DNA of 64,000 nt from Pachypanchax playfairii (taxonomy: Eukaryota; Chordata; Actinopteri; Cyprinodontiformes; Aplocheilidae). Both the position numbers and the translations under genes were made by a program. Position 1 is the stretch's first letter. The number at the start of each line of letters is the position of its first letter. The notes below the pieces were generated by a model that worked only from the letters and a program-made list of their open reading frames with translations, was not told the origin of the DNA and did not search any database. Below are positions 35,640 through 49,700 of this stretch, piece after piece. The stretch covers positions 831,882-895,881 of the forward strand of contig SSNP01000082.1 of NCBI GenBank assembly GCA_006937955.1, read 5' to 3'.

Positions 35640-36790
35640 CCGACAGCAACATCACAGAACTCTCATTAATCACACACATCTGGGTCAAACAGGTCTTACA
35701 TTAGAGTTGGTTCAGCTAATGTCCTTCAACAAGGGAAGCAGGAAATGTCCAGGTGCCATTTTTTTATTATTATAAGAGAATCAAACAATCGCTACATGAA
35801 ATCAGTAAAACAGTTTAATTCCTGATTCTCTCTGCTGTTCTACAACATGCTGGAGATCTGATGTCAAAGAATGTTTTTGGTTTGAATCTCATGAGCTCTG
35901 AATGTTCTGGTGGTGGACGGGCAGCGTCTCATGTTGATGTGTCAGATCTCTGGAACCAATCAGAAGTGTTTTAACCATGTGATGTAACAGTTCTAACAGT
36001 ATGATTGAAATGTTTTTTAAAACACACAGTTCTGACTATTAAGACAAACTTCAGATTTTCCATCTCATTGATGTTTCAACTCCCAAACAGACGAGAGCCA
36101 TAAGATCAATAAGATTTATTATAGTTCATGTTTCTGGTCCAGTTGTGCACATAAGCCATAAATTACTCCATGAAAGCTAAAACTAGTAATTTTACACAAT
36201 GTAAATGTACCTCAGTAGAGATTTATTGATAATGAACAGTGTTGTACAGAAACAAGTTTATTGAAGGTAGTGCAATAAGCCATGTGATGATTTCCAGTGT
36301 AACACTCCATTAAACTCAAGGCACTGCTGATGGATTCTCATGTGTGATGTGGATCTTCTTCATGGTCTCAAAGGCACAAAAACCCATTAGTGGATCATTT
36401 CCACTCAATATTTAACAAAATAAAAATCTGGTTTTTATTTTCAGATTGAGGTCACCAGGAACCAGCTGGTCTCTCGTCCCAAAACACTCTGATACACTCT
36501 GATACATTGCTTAACAAGTTTGTAATCGGGGCTCAGTGACACTGAGAAAATCCAAAGACCCGGTTTGGATCAGAGGAGCTTTAAAGTCTGAATTTAGAAT
36601 AAACATTCCTTCAAGGTTTAAATTTCTGGATTGAAAGTTTTCGGTAAGCTTCTGTTTTTATGACCCGCTTTGTAAAGACTGACGTAAACCTGAAGAAACA
36701 GGTTACAACTAGTTATCCACATCAATAACTAGCAGTGGGAGTGGATTATCTCACACACACATTACAGTAACAATATTCCTACAGGAAGTG
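35640..36790. other. 3' interval between convergent RAB3IL1 and TPO
   Basis: Contains the 3' UTRs of both genes. Several A/T-rich stretches could serve as polyadenylation signals, but none stands out. No other gene is seen. Confidence 0.45.
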
Positions 36791-36796
36791 GTAAAA

Positions 36797-39700
36797 CTAG
36801 CTGTTTCCCTGGTAAAGTTCTGTTGAGATCAACTCTTCTGTTTTTGGAAAAATTCTGCAAGAAACAAGTTCAATCATTTAAGATCAGAGGAGGCGTTTTC
36901 AGAAAGTTTTGATTCACAGAATATGAATAAAATCATAATAAATTCATTTTTTTTCTACTTATATGATTAATCTAATAGCTGCACTGACTCACCTTCGATA
37001 ACAGATCATGATCAAAACCAGCACGGACACTCCGACGACCATCGTCATCACCGTGGCGATGATGGAGGCAGCAGACGAGGAGGGTTCTGGATCAAAGCAG
37101 GTCGTGTTAAAGGATTCAGAACCCTGTTAATGTGTGATAAACGGTTCTGAACAGACCTGAACAGGTAAAGGATCCTGCTGTATTGAAACACTCCAGGTGT
37201 TTTGGACAAGGAGAGATCAGCTCCTCACATTCATCGATATCTGCAGAGAGATCTGATATGAGTCTAGAAACTTAGGATTGGATTCATAATATTTCAGTGT
37301 TTTAGAAAATGAACAAGCCAATAAAATAAAACAAGGTGTCAAATGTTTATCTTCTCTACCTTGACATGTCGGGGGCGGGGCGCTCCACTGATGTCTGTCT
37401 GGATCACAGCGGACTGATGAAGAACCCAGCAGCTTAAAACCAGCGTGACACTGATAGAGAATCACAGAGTTGCAGAGCAGAGAGTAGCCGAACTGAATTC
37501 TGGGTATTGGACCACAGCTGGGATCTGAGAGAGACTTCATTAGAAACAACCTACAGATAAAAGTTTAGACATGTTGTCTCTTTCTCTTCTCACCTGTCTC
37601 TGGTTCTTTCCAGGGTCGGAGGTCCAGGTGAGGGATGAGCGGGTGGGAACAGGTCAGCATGTCCTCTGGACTCTCAGTGCGAGTAAACGGGTCCGCTGGG
37701 ACGTGGGTGATGTGGCTGTTGTCACAAATGATGCGAGACAGAGAGACGGCGTGTAGGCGTTTCCTCTGGGAGCTCGTAAACACTCCTTTTCTCTCCCACC
37801 AAAACCTGAGCCAAAAAATATATATTTATATATTCACTTTGACATGAAAAGTGTAAATATATATTGTTCTTTGCTACCTGTCTCCGTCTCTCAGGGCTCT
37901 GAACTGTCTGGCCAGGAGGCAGGACAGTAGCGGTCCCACCCGGCCTCCGGGCAGGGCCGGCTCAGATATGGCCCCCACCCACACATCGATGTTATACGGT
38001 GTCCCATACAGGTGGTGAAATTTGTGAGCCAAAGTGAAATTCCCTAAAATTTCCACCAGATCTGACATGTTGTTGGGAACAGAGAGACCGCAGAGTCTTC
38101 GCCACGAGCCGTAACCTGATGGTTGAGAAGAAAGACGAGCATTAGATTGTTTTTAAAACATGTATTTTAACTCTTAACTAAGGAGAAGTAAACAACACAA
38201 AGTCGTCACCTGGTAGGCCATGGTCCCGACCCCTCTGGAGGTTGAGTGCCCCGAGATCCAGGGGCATCCCTCCATGTGCCTGAAACAGTTTTTCTGTGAG
38301 CTCCTCCACCATCATCTGACCTGGAGTCTGCAGCTTGGCAGGAGACAGCAGCAGGCCACGCAGTACAGGGTCAATACCACCTAATGAAAACAAGATCAAA
38401 GGAAATAAACATGCAGAAAAATCAACAGGAAATGTTGGAACTAATTTTTTACCTTCCTGCACAACCCTCCAGGAAGCAAACAGGGAGTGATGCAGCTGCA
38501 GGGGGGGGTACTCGGGGTTTAACGTGTATCCTGGCCCCAGCCTGTTCACCACTGGCTGCACGGTGACGTGGGCAAAACGAAACGCGGCTGTCGCAAATAC
38601 GTTGGCGATGCTTGGGTCCACGTCGGGATCGTAGCCCTGGTAGGGAGGCATCAGACGAGACATGGCGCTCTCACCGAGAACCCGTGGCAGGTAGTGCTCC
38701 CACGTGAGGATCTTAAAAAAACAGATGATAAGATCAGAGAGATGAAAAAGGTGAGAGGGAAACGTTGAGGTGAAACTGCCGCAGACACCTGGTGAACAGC
38801 TCCGATGATCTTGCGGGCTTCGTGGAAGAGGGTGTCGGGGCTCCAGTGGGGGTTGAGCAGGTGCAGCTCTCTGACCAGTCGGTTGTGTTCTCTCAGGAAG
38901 AGCGTGTGCAGCACGATTAGCCCCAGATGTTCGTTGACTCTTGAATCACCTGTAAAATACAAACTGTGAGCAGCTCCAGTCCGACAGGCTGCAGACAGCT
39001 GAGGAGTCCCTAAATTCACTCACTCACCAGCATGAAAACATGATGTGACGTTCTCCCAGCTTGAAGAACTGTTTGATGCTCCTGAGGCGGTGGCGTTACG
39101 AGGGCCGCAGGGGTCCAGGTGGGCCTGCAGGCGGGGCAGGAAAGGCATGTAGGCCAGTTCCCCGTCTGAGTACTGAGAGTTGAGGGCCATGGAGCCCAGA
39201 GGAGAGGAGTGGTTTCTGAGAGCGGAGGACAGACCGGGGGAGCTGCCGTACACCATGCTGGCGTCTACAAAGGAGGTGATGGCGTTGAGCTGTTCTCGGT
39301 GGCGATGAGGAGGAACTCCAGCACCACAGCTGGGAGCAGAGCGAAAGAAAGGCATACAACTCTGGATCCCGTTACGAGGGTCCGATGGAGGGATCTGAAA
39401 GATGAACATCAGTGTGAAAACATCTAGTCTGATTTGAATCCATCAGCAGGTGATTCAGGGAGGAAGAATTATATTTTACAACAAACATCCAACCTGCAGT
39501 TTCCAAAACTGATGAAGGAATAATAAAACTTTAACAAAGTAAATGATTAAGTTTTATCTTAGTTAAATAAACTCCTACAGGTTTGAAAAACAAAAGTAGA
39601 CTCAGGTGGTACCTGAATGGGGAAACAGGGCGAGTCCCGGCTGCAGCTGCGGCTGCAGTCGGCGCCGGTCTTGAAGGCGGCCATGCTGGGACTCTGAGGC

Positions 39701-40876
39701 GTCAGCAGCATGTCGTGGTCTATCCACTGACCCCAGTCCACCAGCAGATGGGACAGAGCAGAGTCCACGGAGATTCTGTCATTGTGAGTGAACAGCACTT
39801 CCTGTGACACGAGCCTGACCTGAACAAATAAGTGGAGGACTGGTGAAGCTGACGAGACCTGAGAGACTCACTGAGACCTGCTGCAGAGTTCTTACTGGAG
39901 GCAGGCTGACGTTGTTGTAGGTGTGTTCGGGGTTCCAGCCTCTGGGCGTCCCCCACTCATCCTCATACTCTGGAAGCAACCAGCGGGAATACGGGGTGTT
40001 CGCAGCCCCCCATCTTGGATGTTGTCTAATTGATACACAACAATTTAATCAAACTTTACCCCTAAATCACATCACATGTTTGGAGATCAGCTCTGACCTG
40101 TTGTTGCACTCTCCTGTGATGGATCTGTAGCGCTCCGACAAACAGTCAGTCTGACAGCTGAGTGTCTGCAGCTCGCTGGAGCAGCCCGTCGCCTGCAGCA
40201 GCTTCTCCACATCTCCTTCACTCAGCAGCTCTAACACGCAGCAGAACCATCAGATTGTTTCTGTTTGCTTTCAGCTTCACAAAGTTTCATTAAGTAAGGT
40301 GCTGCTGTACCATAAGGACCGGGCTGCATCATGGTGTTAGTGTAGACCATTTCTCGGATCAGCTCCACCGTGTTGTCCAGGAGTTCGGCTGCCTGGATTT
40401 GAGTCCTGGTTCTAGTTTCGACCTGTTTAAACTGGGCCAGAAGGTCACTGGGTTTCAGGACCCCTTCAGACTTCTTCACCCTGGAAACATTGAGGATGGC
40501 GAGTTGGTCGACATTCCCTGATTTATTTCACCATGAAGGATCTTTACCTTTCGTTAGTGTGAGAATACGCATCATCAGTCAGCTCAGAGGCCCTCTGAAG
40601 GGCCTCGTCCACAAACACGGAACCCAGATACCCGGTTCCTGAGAACAGAGATGCAATAATCAGAGCAGTTCTTTCCAATAATAAATCACACACATCCTAC
40701 CTGAAGTCTTGTTAAACACTCTGCTCACTGAAGCGTGTTCCGGAAAGGAGAACATGACAAGAGCAAGTCCAACCAGAGACGTGGACAACTGAAACCAGAC
40801 ATCCCAGTGAGTATTCTGAAGAACACGAGATACAAACGAGCAAAAATAACAGACTCACCATTAGTGTCGTGTCCAT
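36797..40876 (-). CDS. TPO: Thyroid peroxidase
   Basis: Membrane haem peroxidase that iodinates and couples tyrosines of thyroglobulin. Exons from the start: 40859-40876, 40701-40788, 40548-40638, 40311-40480, 40098-40230, 39896-40025, 39613-39819, 39028-39394, 38789-38949, 38453-38711, 38210-38380, 37878-38115, 37594-37805, 37360-37524, 37157-37240, 36993-37086 and 36797-36854, in phase to 881 aa (human 933). Order: signal peptide (MDTTLMLSTSLVGLALVMFS), peroxidase domain, sushi/CCP (CGPIPRIQFGYSL), Ca-binding EGF (DIDECEELISPCP), one membrane helix (about 835-860) and a short tail. Haem residues are visible: D and distal H in GQWIDHDM, R and E in GDSRVNEHLG, proximal H in FRFAHVTV. The CCP-EGF-TM tail excludes MPO/EPX and peroxidasin. 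Confidence 0.93.
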
Positions 40877-40929
40877 TTAGAGTCTTTACACTGGGACCAC
40901 AGCAGCACTGACTCATCCTGAGACGCAGC

Positions 40930-41775
40930 AGGCCTTTATGTGTGTGATGGTGGTGGTGGGGGGGGGTTCCTCATACACACCAGCACTGACAGCAGCAGGT
41001 ATGTGCAGAATCCCCTTATCGCTCCGTAGTGACAGCAAGGCAACATCAAACACTTGACTCGCTGCCTCGACCTAATAACCTTTCAAATCCGTCTTCTCGC
41101 CTCTGATAAAAACTCACTGTCAAACCAGCATTTCTAATTAATTTAATAATTATTCACGTTTACACCAAAGGAGCAGAAACTGTGTGTCAGAGGTGGCTGA
41201 AAAGTCCCACGTTTAACCCACCTTTTATTAAAGAAAGACTCTTTTATTTGGTTTCTATTCCAGTTAGACGGTGTGTTTTCTGTTGTACAGGTGTGTCTGT
41301 GTCATGCCAGGGGTCTTAATCTGATCATCCCTGTGCCAAATGACACAAAACAGGTGGGTGAGCTGGCAGATGAGGGAAGCAGGGATTTCTGGGAAATGCT
41401 GGCGAGCTATGTAAGAGAACAAGAATCATAAAGGTTGAATTAAATTGGGGCCACGTCACTCAGTAAATGTGTCCAGTTTGAGCTGTTAAAGGTCAAACGT
41501 GAAGCATCAGAACTTCCTTCGGTTCGATGTGGCGTCTTTGATGCTCCAGGTGTGTGATACCATCAAGAATGAGCCACTGACCCAATTTTATTCTGATGAC
41601 CTACATTAATTTTCTAAAAAGGTTTTTGAGCCATGCAGATTAATTAGGATGATCCTTTTTAATCTGAGCTAAACTAGTTTTTACCAATATGCAAATCCAG
41701 CTGTGATCCATCACCACCATCATTATCACGCTCCCTAAAATCCTCTGAAAAAAACAACAAGATCCTCAAGTCGTC
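40930..41775. other. Intergenic between TPO start and HPS5 3' end
   Basis: Contains the TPO promoter, presumably, next to a GGT/G-run at about 40949-40967. I recognise no specific element or second gene. Confidence 0.45.
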
Positions 41776-41787
41776 ATGCAAATAGTC

Positions 41788-41793
41788 TTTATT
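41788..41793 (-). promoter_or_regulatory. Polyadenylation signal of HPS5
   Basis: TTTATT on the plus strand (AATAAA on the minus strand) lies 285 bases past the HPS5 stop, in a plausible 3' UTR position. Confidence 0.5.
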
Positions 41794-42077
41794 AACACAT
41801 AAATACCTGGTTAGAACAGCATAATTTAATTATTTCAAGTATGAGTTTGCTAAAGCAGAAAGATCTGATTTATTTAGATTATTAATAATAAGACATGTGA
41901 TAATGTAACTGCAAAAGCATCAGACTAAAAACATTCATGTAAATACAAGTCTGAATAATAATCCAATAGAGACAATCAGAAAACTCAGCTTTTACTGGAC
42001 GACGTACCGTAATGTTCTGACAAATATCACAGTGTATAAACGAGTTCAGACAGTAATGATGAATGACTGATGACGAG

Positions 42078-43763
42078 TCAGGCGTGTTGAGACCAGAGGA
42101 AGCGATCGCAGCGCTCCAGCATCGTCTGAATTATCGCCCTGAAAAACAAAAGAGAAAATATCAAATCTCTATTTTTTGGTCTTGTGACAGTTTACATATA
42201 TTTTATATCAGGCTTGTTTTTCCTCTTGTACTGATCCAGAGATTTAAAGCTGATATACCCGATTTCAAATTACCTAGTTTAGACCGTCAACAAAGTCACA
42301 GAACTCTCACCCCCCCCCCACCCCCCCCGTCGGGTAAAATTCATAAGCCACGCCCCCCCAGGTTTCGAAACACTCGTAACCCCAGAAGACGACCGAGTGC
42401 AAGACACTGGTCTGCAGTTCATTCAAGTACCGTAACATGACGGAATCACCGGTAAGTGAAAATAATATAACAACAAACAACTGACATTAATTGTTACTTC
42501 GTCCTGAACCTGACGTGGAACCAGCCGGCGGCTGTTTCTCCTGCTGTGACATGATAGAGCGGCGAACACTCCCAGCAGTGGTGTGCTGCGGTAATATGTC
42601 TCAGTTTTTTAGGAGCACAGAAGCCAAATAAATGTGGAAGTCCGTTTGGCTGGAGAGACTGTCCAATCATTCCTTTCGGACCGAACCATTTGATTGGTTG
42701 ATGTTTTTAGACAAATACAGGAGAACCACTTAATTATTTTTTTTTTTTCATCTTTTTTTTAATCTTCACAACATATTTTTCTCCATATTGTGTTAAAACG
42801 TTTTTAATGGGCATGAAAAAAATATGTTAAGTTAATTTGTTATGCAAATTAAGTACAGCAGCTTTAAAATAATAAAACACTGTCTAGTCTACAAACATAT
42901 TAGAGCAGCTTCTGATTTCCTGTTCTCAACATTCTGACTCACCTCTGCCTCTTCTCAGCGAGTCTCAGCAGCTCACACACCAGTTCCGAGTGGGCCAAAA
43001 GAACCGGCTGTGTTCCACATTCTTCCAGCACCGCCAGGGCTCGGTCGGGCCCGATCCTGCGAGCCAACATCAGCGTCAGACTCTCCGAGCTGATCTTTCC
43101 TTCGCAGTCTGTTGAGCCGTTGGACCAGCTTCTCCCGTTCACATCCTGCAGTGGTTCTGCTGCGGCGCTGTGCTGCTGACACAGCTGGATCAGCAGCTTC
43201 CACTCATCTAAACTCTGGGGCTCAACACCTGGAACAGAACAGAACACATCAGCTGAGCTGTAAACGTGACATTCGTCATCTAAACTAAACTATAATTAGA
43301 GTCTCATTAAATACACCTTTTCTACTAAACACACACAACAACATGCAGCTAGAAATCTAACATGAGATTTCATAAATGGAAAATATTTCTGTACTTTAAA
43401 GTTCGACTCATCCTTTAAATTAATAGATGTTTTTTTTCAATGTAATAATTATTTACCATCAGATTCCTCCAGTAGGCTGATGTCATCCAGCTGACAGATG
43501 GTGGAAAAAGCCTCCCTGCGACGCTGCAGCGCCTTGCAGAGGTAGAGGTAACCTGTCCAGTAGCTGAAGACACACATTATGTTAAGTTTCATATCTGTAT
43601 CTGTATATAAAATGAGAATAAAAACCTGAATACATCAGAAACGTACCCGTGACTGCGGCAGGTCTCGGCCATCTTCTCTTTAGATGACAAATCAGCAGGA
43701 AGACGAATCAGCAGCGACAAAAGACGCCCGTAACCCCAAGTGAAACAGTGTGAATGCCACCTG

Positions 43764-43797
<34 letters not shown>

Positions 43798-46700
43798 AGT
43801 TAACCTTCATGTCACTCGGGGGCAGAAAGCAGAAAGAAACAGGATAATTTTAGTTATGACAGTGTAACACCTGGGCTGTCCATCAGCAGTCAGTGTGTCA
43901 CAGTGTTGAGGTGCATCATGGGTAAGTGCCAGCTCCAGCCAATCCTGTCTCAGTGATTCAGGTTCAAGGAGCGACTGAAGAAAGGACAACCTGATAGAAA
44001 AAATACAGTTAAGTTCGACAACTAAACAGTATTCTGGATGTTTTGCCACGTCTCGAGATGCACCTGTGCTCCTCAGCTCTGGACTGGACCAGATTATCCA
44101 GGTATGGCAGGAAGTGGCTTTGTTGAGCCATGGTCATGACATCAGCAGGGGTGACGGTAGGATAGAACTGGGAAAAGGAGCGTACAGCCGCCTCGCCGTG
44201 CTTCTCATACAGCCTGGGTTACAGAGAAAAACCAGAAGAAATCCAGCAGACGTTTTCACAGAGCTGCACATCAGGTGTGTCGATCAGGAGGAAACGCAGA
44301 CCTGTGCAGGTGAGCGAGGAGATGCGGTGCGCCCCAGGCCTGCAGTTCTCTCAGACTCCGCAGAGATTTGAGCAAATCACCTTTCTGAATAATCTCCACC
44401 ACCTTGCTGGACTGAGTGAGTTCTGTAGAGAACAAGACGACTCTTTAGATTTTGCTTATTTAAAACAATCAAAGTCAAGGGACAACGTTACACGCTCCAT
44501 TTTCTTTTGATTATATGATTTATAGAAACAGGAAACTCACCCACGTTTCATTTTAAACGTTCTCTCAGCTTTAACACAATGAAATAATGGAACAAAATAA
44601 GGCAGCATGTCTGACCTAGCATGGCCTCGGTGAAGGATCTCATCATGTCAGGCTGCGTCTGATAACACAGCAGACACATCCTCCTCACGCGCTCCTGGTC
44701 CAGCAGAAAGAAGTAGCGGCGCAGGAAGGCGGAGCATCCCAGACCTGCGCTGTGGTTTCTGAAGCAGCTCAGCTCTGTGTAGAGAGTGGCCAGTTCAGTC
44801 AGATCAGCTGACAGGTCTGATGGTACGGGGACGGGGGACACGACTCTGACAGGCTCTGAAGTAACTGGATCAGTAGAGTCTAACGTCTGCTGCTTTTCAT
44901 CAGGAAACTCTTTCATCTCCTCTCTGATCATCTCTGGAGATTCTCCTTGTTGTGCTGAGCAGGGGTTGAGATAATAATCCCTCTCCCATCTCTCCTCTCC
45001 TGATCCATCCATTACATCAGCTGTAGGAGCTGACCCGAGATCAGCAGCTCCTAGGACTTGTTCCAGCACCGGCAGCCACTCCAGCAGAGCGTCTCTAAGG
45101 CAGACTGGATCAAGAAGCACTAAAGGATCTTGTATCTGGGAGCTGATGTCAAGAAAACATGAATATTAGATCAACAGAGTGGGATTTACTCTTTATTTCA
45201 GGCTAAAAAACCCAAAACAAAACATAGTTGTTGTTCTTACACAGCTTTCTCTGTTGCTATCCGAAGTTCTTGCATGTCAGTTTCTGAGTTCGGTACTTCA
45301 CTGAAAAGTCTGTGAAGACAAATATAAGTAACACTTTTTATTTGGTCTAAACGTCGACTGATATCACTTTTTCTAATGCCGATATTTAGAGCTCACAGTA
45401 AGCCGATGGCCGATATTTTCGGCTGATATCTCGTTGTTTTCTATTTGTTTACGTGCTAAAATGTAACAAATTTAACCAATTTTCCAATCTTAGTTTTGCG
45501 TGCTGAACATAATTACAATCAAAGATCTAACCAAAGTTAAATATATCAAATTAACCAATTAATAAATAAAACAAATGGAAAATAAAAAAAAGATCTAATT
45601 CAATTGAAAAACTTTCAACTTTTTATTTAGGATTTTCAGCAACATAAATATACATTTAAATAAAATAGAACTTTAGAAAATAAATAGAAATCCAACTGAA
45701 AAATACCAAAACATATAAAGATGCAATAATGTTTTAAACAGAACAGCAACCTGCAAATACACTAAATCTTAAACGTGTCAAATAATTTGTAATATTTGTA
45801 ACTTTAAATGAAACATAAATTTTCTTAGCAGCAGGATCATAAAAACATGTAAACATTACTGAACTGTATCAGCGCTACCAAACAGAGTTATCGTCTATCC
45901 TTTAATTTGGTCTACTTTTAGTAGAATAGTCAGGAAAGTAGTAAAGTCAAAGAAACAAGACTTTTTCTTAATAATATATTGATTTCACTTTATTCTTAGA
46001 GTAGTTGATTTTTTTTTCTGTACTCACTCGTTCTCTGTTTCCTCTGAGTATGCGCTGGTGATGGAGACTGAGTCCATTTGTCCGGTCTCTTTAAATTCCG
46101 GTCTCTGCCGTAGCTCAGAGTTCATCTGGAGGGTGTTGATCTTTTCTGTCGTCTTCTTGACGAAACTAGAAACACTGATCCAAAACAGAATAAATCGTTT
46201 TTACGATTCAGCCAAACTGTTTCGTGTGGAGGACGAACGACTGACGCTCCTCTGAAAATGAACATTTGATCAGCACAACAAAGGTTCTCGTGGAAAGAGG
46301 AAGTAACCTGGAAGCACAGCTGCATTTTAGTTTCAGTTCATATTGTAAAAATAAAACGATGGTAGAAGAAGTGCAAACCACAAAAAGTGTCATAAATAAC
46401 CGACCACGTGATTAGAACTGTTTTCATTCACCTGTCTTTGACCGCCTGCAGCGCGATGCGGGGGGGTTTGGAGCGGAACGAGAGGGGGAGGTGCAACTGC
46501 AGGCCCTGATCGGATCGATCAGCCTCCGTGCGCTCGCCGCTCTGTGGATCTGAGTAAAGATGGGGGGCAGGAGTGGGAGGAGAAACACAGATGGATGGAG
46601 TGTTGCAGGGGAATGATGACAGGCAGCGGACAGAATGCAAGCAGGGAGAGACTGTAGACCATGAACAGACTTTAAATCAAATGCTGCACAAAACAAAAAA

Positions 46701-49700
46701 CATGGTGAGAAACGCGTGATGCGATGGAACAGAGAAGAAACTCCACGTCAATCATTCAGCAAACCTAGAGGTGCAGCAGCAGCGAAGCAACACGTGATTC
46801 AACGTTTTCAATCAAAAACACAAAGTAAAAGAGTGAAATTATAATCAGTTGTTTCAAACAGCTAAAATTTGGTTTTTTTTGGTCATTTTTAAGTGTCAAA
46901 CTGAAAATAATTTTACTCTTTTTTACCACTGAAATCAGAGGCAGGAAGGAAGTTTAGTCCTGCTTTAGACACAAATCAGGTTCGTTCACAAAGAGAAAAG
47001 TATCAAGATAAAGAAACGAGACAAAAAGTGACACATTTTTAGTTTTTGTAGAATAAACGAATAAGATTTAAGTGAAAAAACTCCTAATCTAAGTTTATAT
47101 TCTGAGTTGCATGTAAAGATGCTCATTTCAACTACATTCAAGACTAAATAAATTCTACAAGCAGAAAAAAGTTCATCAAACAGGTTTGAGTCAAAACCCT
47201 TACTTACATCTTATAAAATGAACTTAGAGTGAAATCTGTTTCTCACCATGATCCACCTGATCGTCCTCCTGCACGAAGCTGAATTCTTTGAGCCGCTCCT
47301 CCTCCGACGCGGACTGATTGATGAGGGAGTTTGTCTCCTCGTCCGACTGGCTTCCTCTGCGGCTGATCACTCGATAGATTCCACAGTCCAGGACGTTAAA
47401 ACTCTCCTAGAAAACAACATGTTTAAAATCAATTTCCCTCTATTAGAGGAAACTATAATCATTAACTAAAGATGTAATGTTTGATCATTTTATCACATTG
47501 TTTCATAGTAAGAATGAAATCTCAACATGTGTTTGATGTTAAAGGATTCAGTGTTTTATAGCACTTCTCTGACAACATGGTTAGTTGTAAAAAAACAGGA
47601 TGTGATATTAGAGACGTGTTCTTTCCTCATAAATCTACCTAGTGATCAGAACATTCACTGCAGATATAAAGATGTAGCTTCTTACGTGTGAGGAGATGCT
47701 GCTTCTGCGGCTGCTGGATGCCGAGTCCAGCGGCTCCAGCTTTACGATCACTTCCTCCAGCTGGCTGATCAGTTCATGGTTTGTGCAGGAGCTGAGCTGA
47801 GACTTCAGGTGCTCCAGGCGGTCCAGAGGAACAGACTTCCTGGCCTGAATTAAACAGGTAAACTTCACTGACTCACTTCATGACACGACAGGTTCAAACT
47901 ACTGATTTCTCAACAGTTTGGTGCATGTTGATATTTCATCAAAGCAGATATCTGTACATATTCAGACTTCTGAACAGATGTGAGGTCAGTCGGAGCGGCT
48001 GCAGCTGCCATCTTACCCTGCTGGTGGTGATCGCGTGCTGGAACATACAGCAGACGGCAGCAGCGAGCGTCCAAGACTCCCGCCGCAGCAGCCGCTCAAC
48101 GCAGCGTTCTGCAGACAACAAGGAGAGGTGGGACAGACGGCCGTTGCCGTGGAGACAGAACAAATCGCCGCGGTAGACCGCGATGTCAGCCAAATCTGCA
48201 AAACAAGATGAATCAGAGATCATCAGAGATTCCCTGTCCTGATCATTTCATGATTAAAAGTGAATTTTGACATTTTGATCAAAATGTTTAGTGAAAAAGA
48301 GGGTAAATGATGAAGATATAGAGAAACTTATATTGGTAAAAATACATAAGCAGCACACTTTGTCGCATTTTTACCTTTACTGATTTATAGTTCTTAACTC
48401 ATTGCTTTTTGTTTCTAAAGTATGAAGCTGTAATTAGTTCTTAATGCTTAAAACAACCTGATTGTGTGCAGGTGAGTGGGCGGGACTTACATCTCACATC
48501 CCTGGTGTGCAGATTTTGGTTACCAAAATACAAGATGGTGGTGCTTGTAGACGGGATATTAATACTTCATTTAGGAAGAACAGATTCAGATGAAGACAGA
48601 GAGTCAAACTGAGTCAGAAAACCCTCACCTTTAACCTCCGTCCACAGCAGAACCTGTCCGTTCTGAGGTGTAAACATATAAATGGCCGAGTCAGTCCAGG
48701 TCAGCAGGGTTTGGTCTCTGTAAACACGTAAAACTTTAACTTAGTCACCTGTTGAGGTCACATGCCATTAAACATGATTTGTAAAACCAATCCAAAAGTA
48801 ATTTCATTTTACCCAAAATAAAGCAGTTTAGGGAAGGCGAGTGACTGCGGACTCTTCTGCACTGGATTGTAATTTGGCTCGTTTCTGCAGAAGAAGAAAA
48901 TAATTACATTGAGACTTGACTTTTATAAATAACAAACACAACAACAGGACTTGCCTGTAAGTGACGAGAGGTAGAGGAGGACATGCTAAGAGCTGTTTGA
49001 ACTGATGCGTGCTAAGAACCTCTCCGTTAAAATTGGCCTCCCATATTCGAGAACCGGGTCGGGCACAGAAGAGCAGTGGGGGCTGACCCACTGCCACGCC
49101 CCGGTTCTGAGGGAAGAAGCAGGCGCCGTATTCACCGTCACGCTCCTTGTTTCCAACGCGCCAGAATTTCTCCCTGAAAACAGACAAACGTAGAAAATCA
49201 CTCACCTCATCAGGCTGCTAAACTTAAGGTTTTAACATCTTTCTTTCTTTCTATTTTATATTCATTTTGTAAAAGGGTTTGTAACTTATTGAAAATCACA
49301 ATTTAGATTTTCACCTATTACAAAAAACAAAAAGAGACTTTTTGTTAAAATGTCGTTATTTAGTTAAATGCACTTAAACAGGGACATTAATTCCTCACTA
49401 ACACAGATGCAGCCTCACTTTTCTATGTCACAGAGGTAGCAGCGACTCAGAGAAGACACAAGCAATCGGCCATCTTGGTACCCAAGCTGAACCACTTTGG
49501 AGTCCACAGTGGTGATGGTCTGGACAGGGAAGATAACGAATGCTGACCCCTAGAAATGAGACAGAACACTGAATACTCTCGTCTTTTGGATGCTGCAACT
49601 GCTTCACAGTAACTTTCATCACCAGCAGTCACCACCTTTCCCAGTTTTGAGGATCCTGCCCGCAGATACGACACTTTGCCTCCAGAGTCCCCAACAAAAA

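Noticed and set aside
36797..40876. Calling the peroxidase MPO, EPX or peroxidasin
   Set aside because: The sushi, EGF and single membrane helix after the peroxidase domain are the TPO layout; MPO/EPX lack them, and peroxidasin has N-terminal LRR and Ig domains that are absent here.
42308..42356. C-runs near the HPS5 3' end as a G-quadruplex regulatory element
   Set aside because: They lie in the last HPS5 intron and are simple homopolymer runs; nothing beyond composition supports a function.
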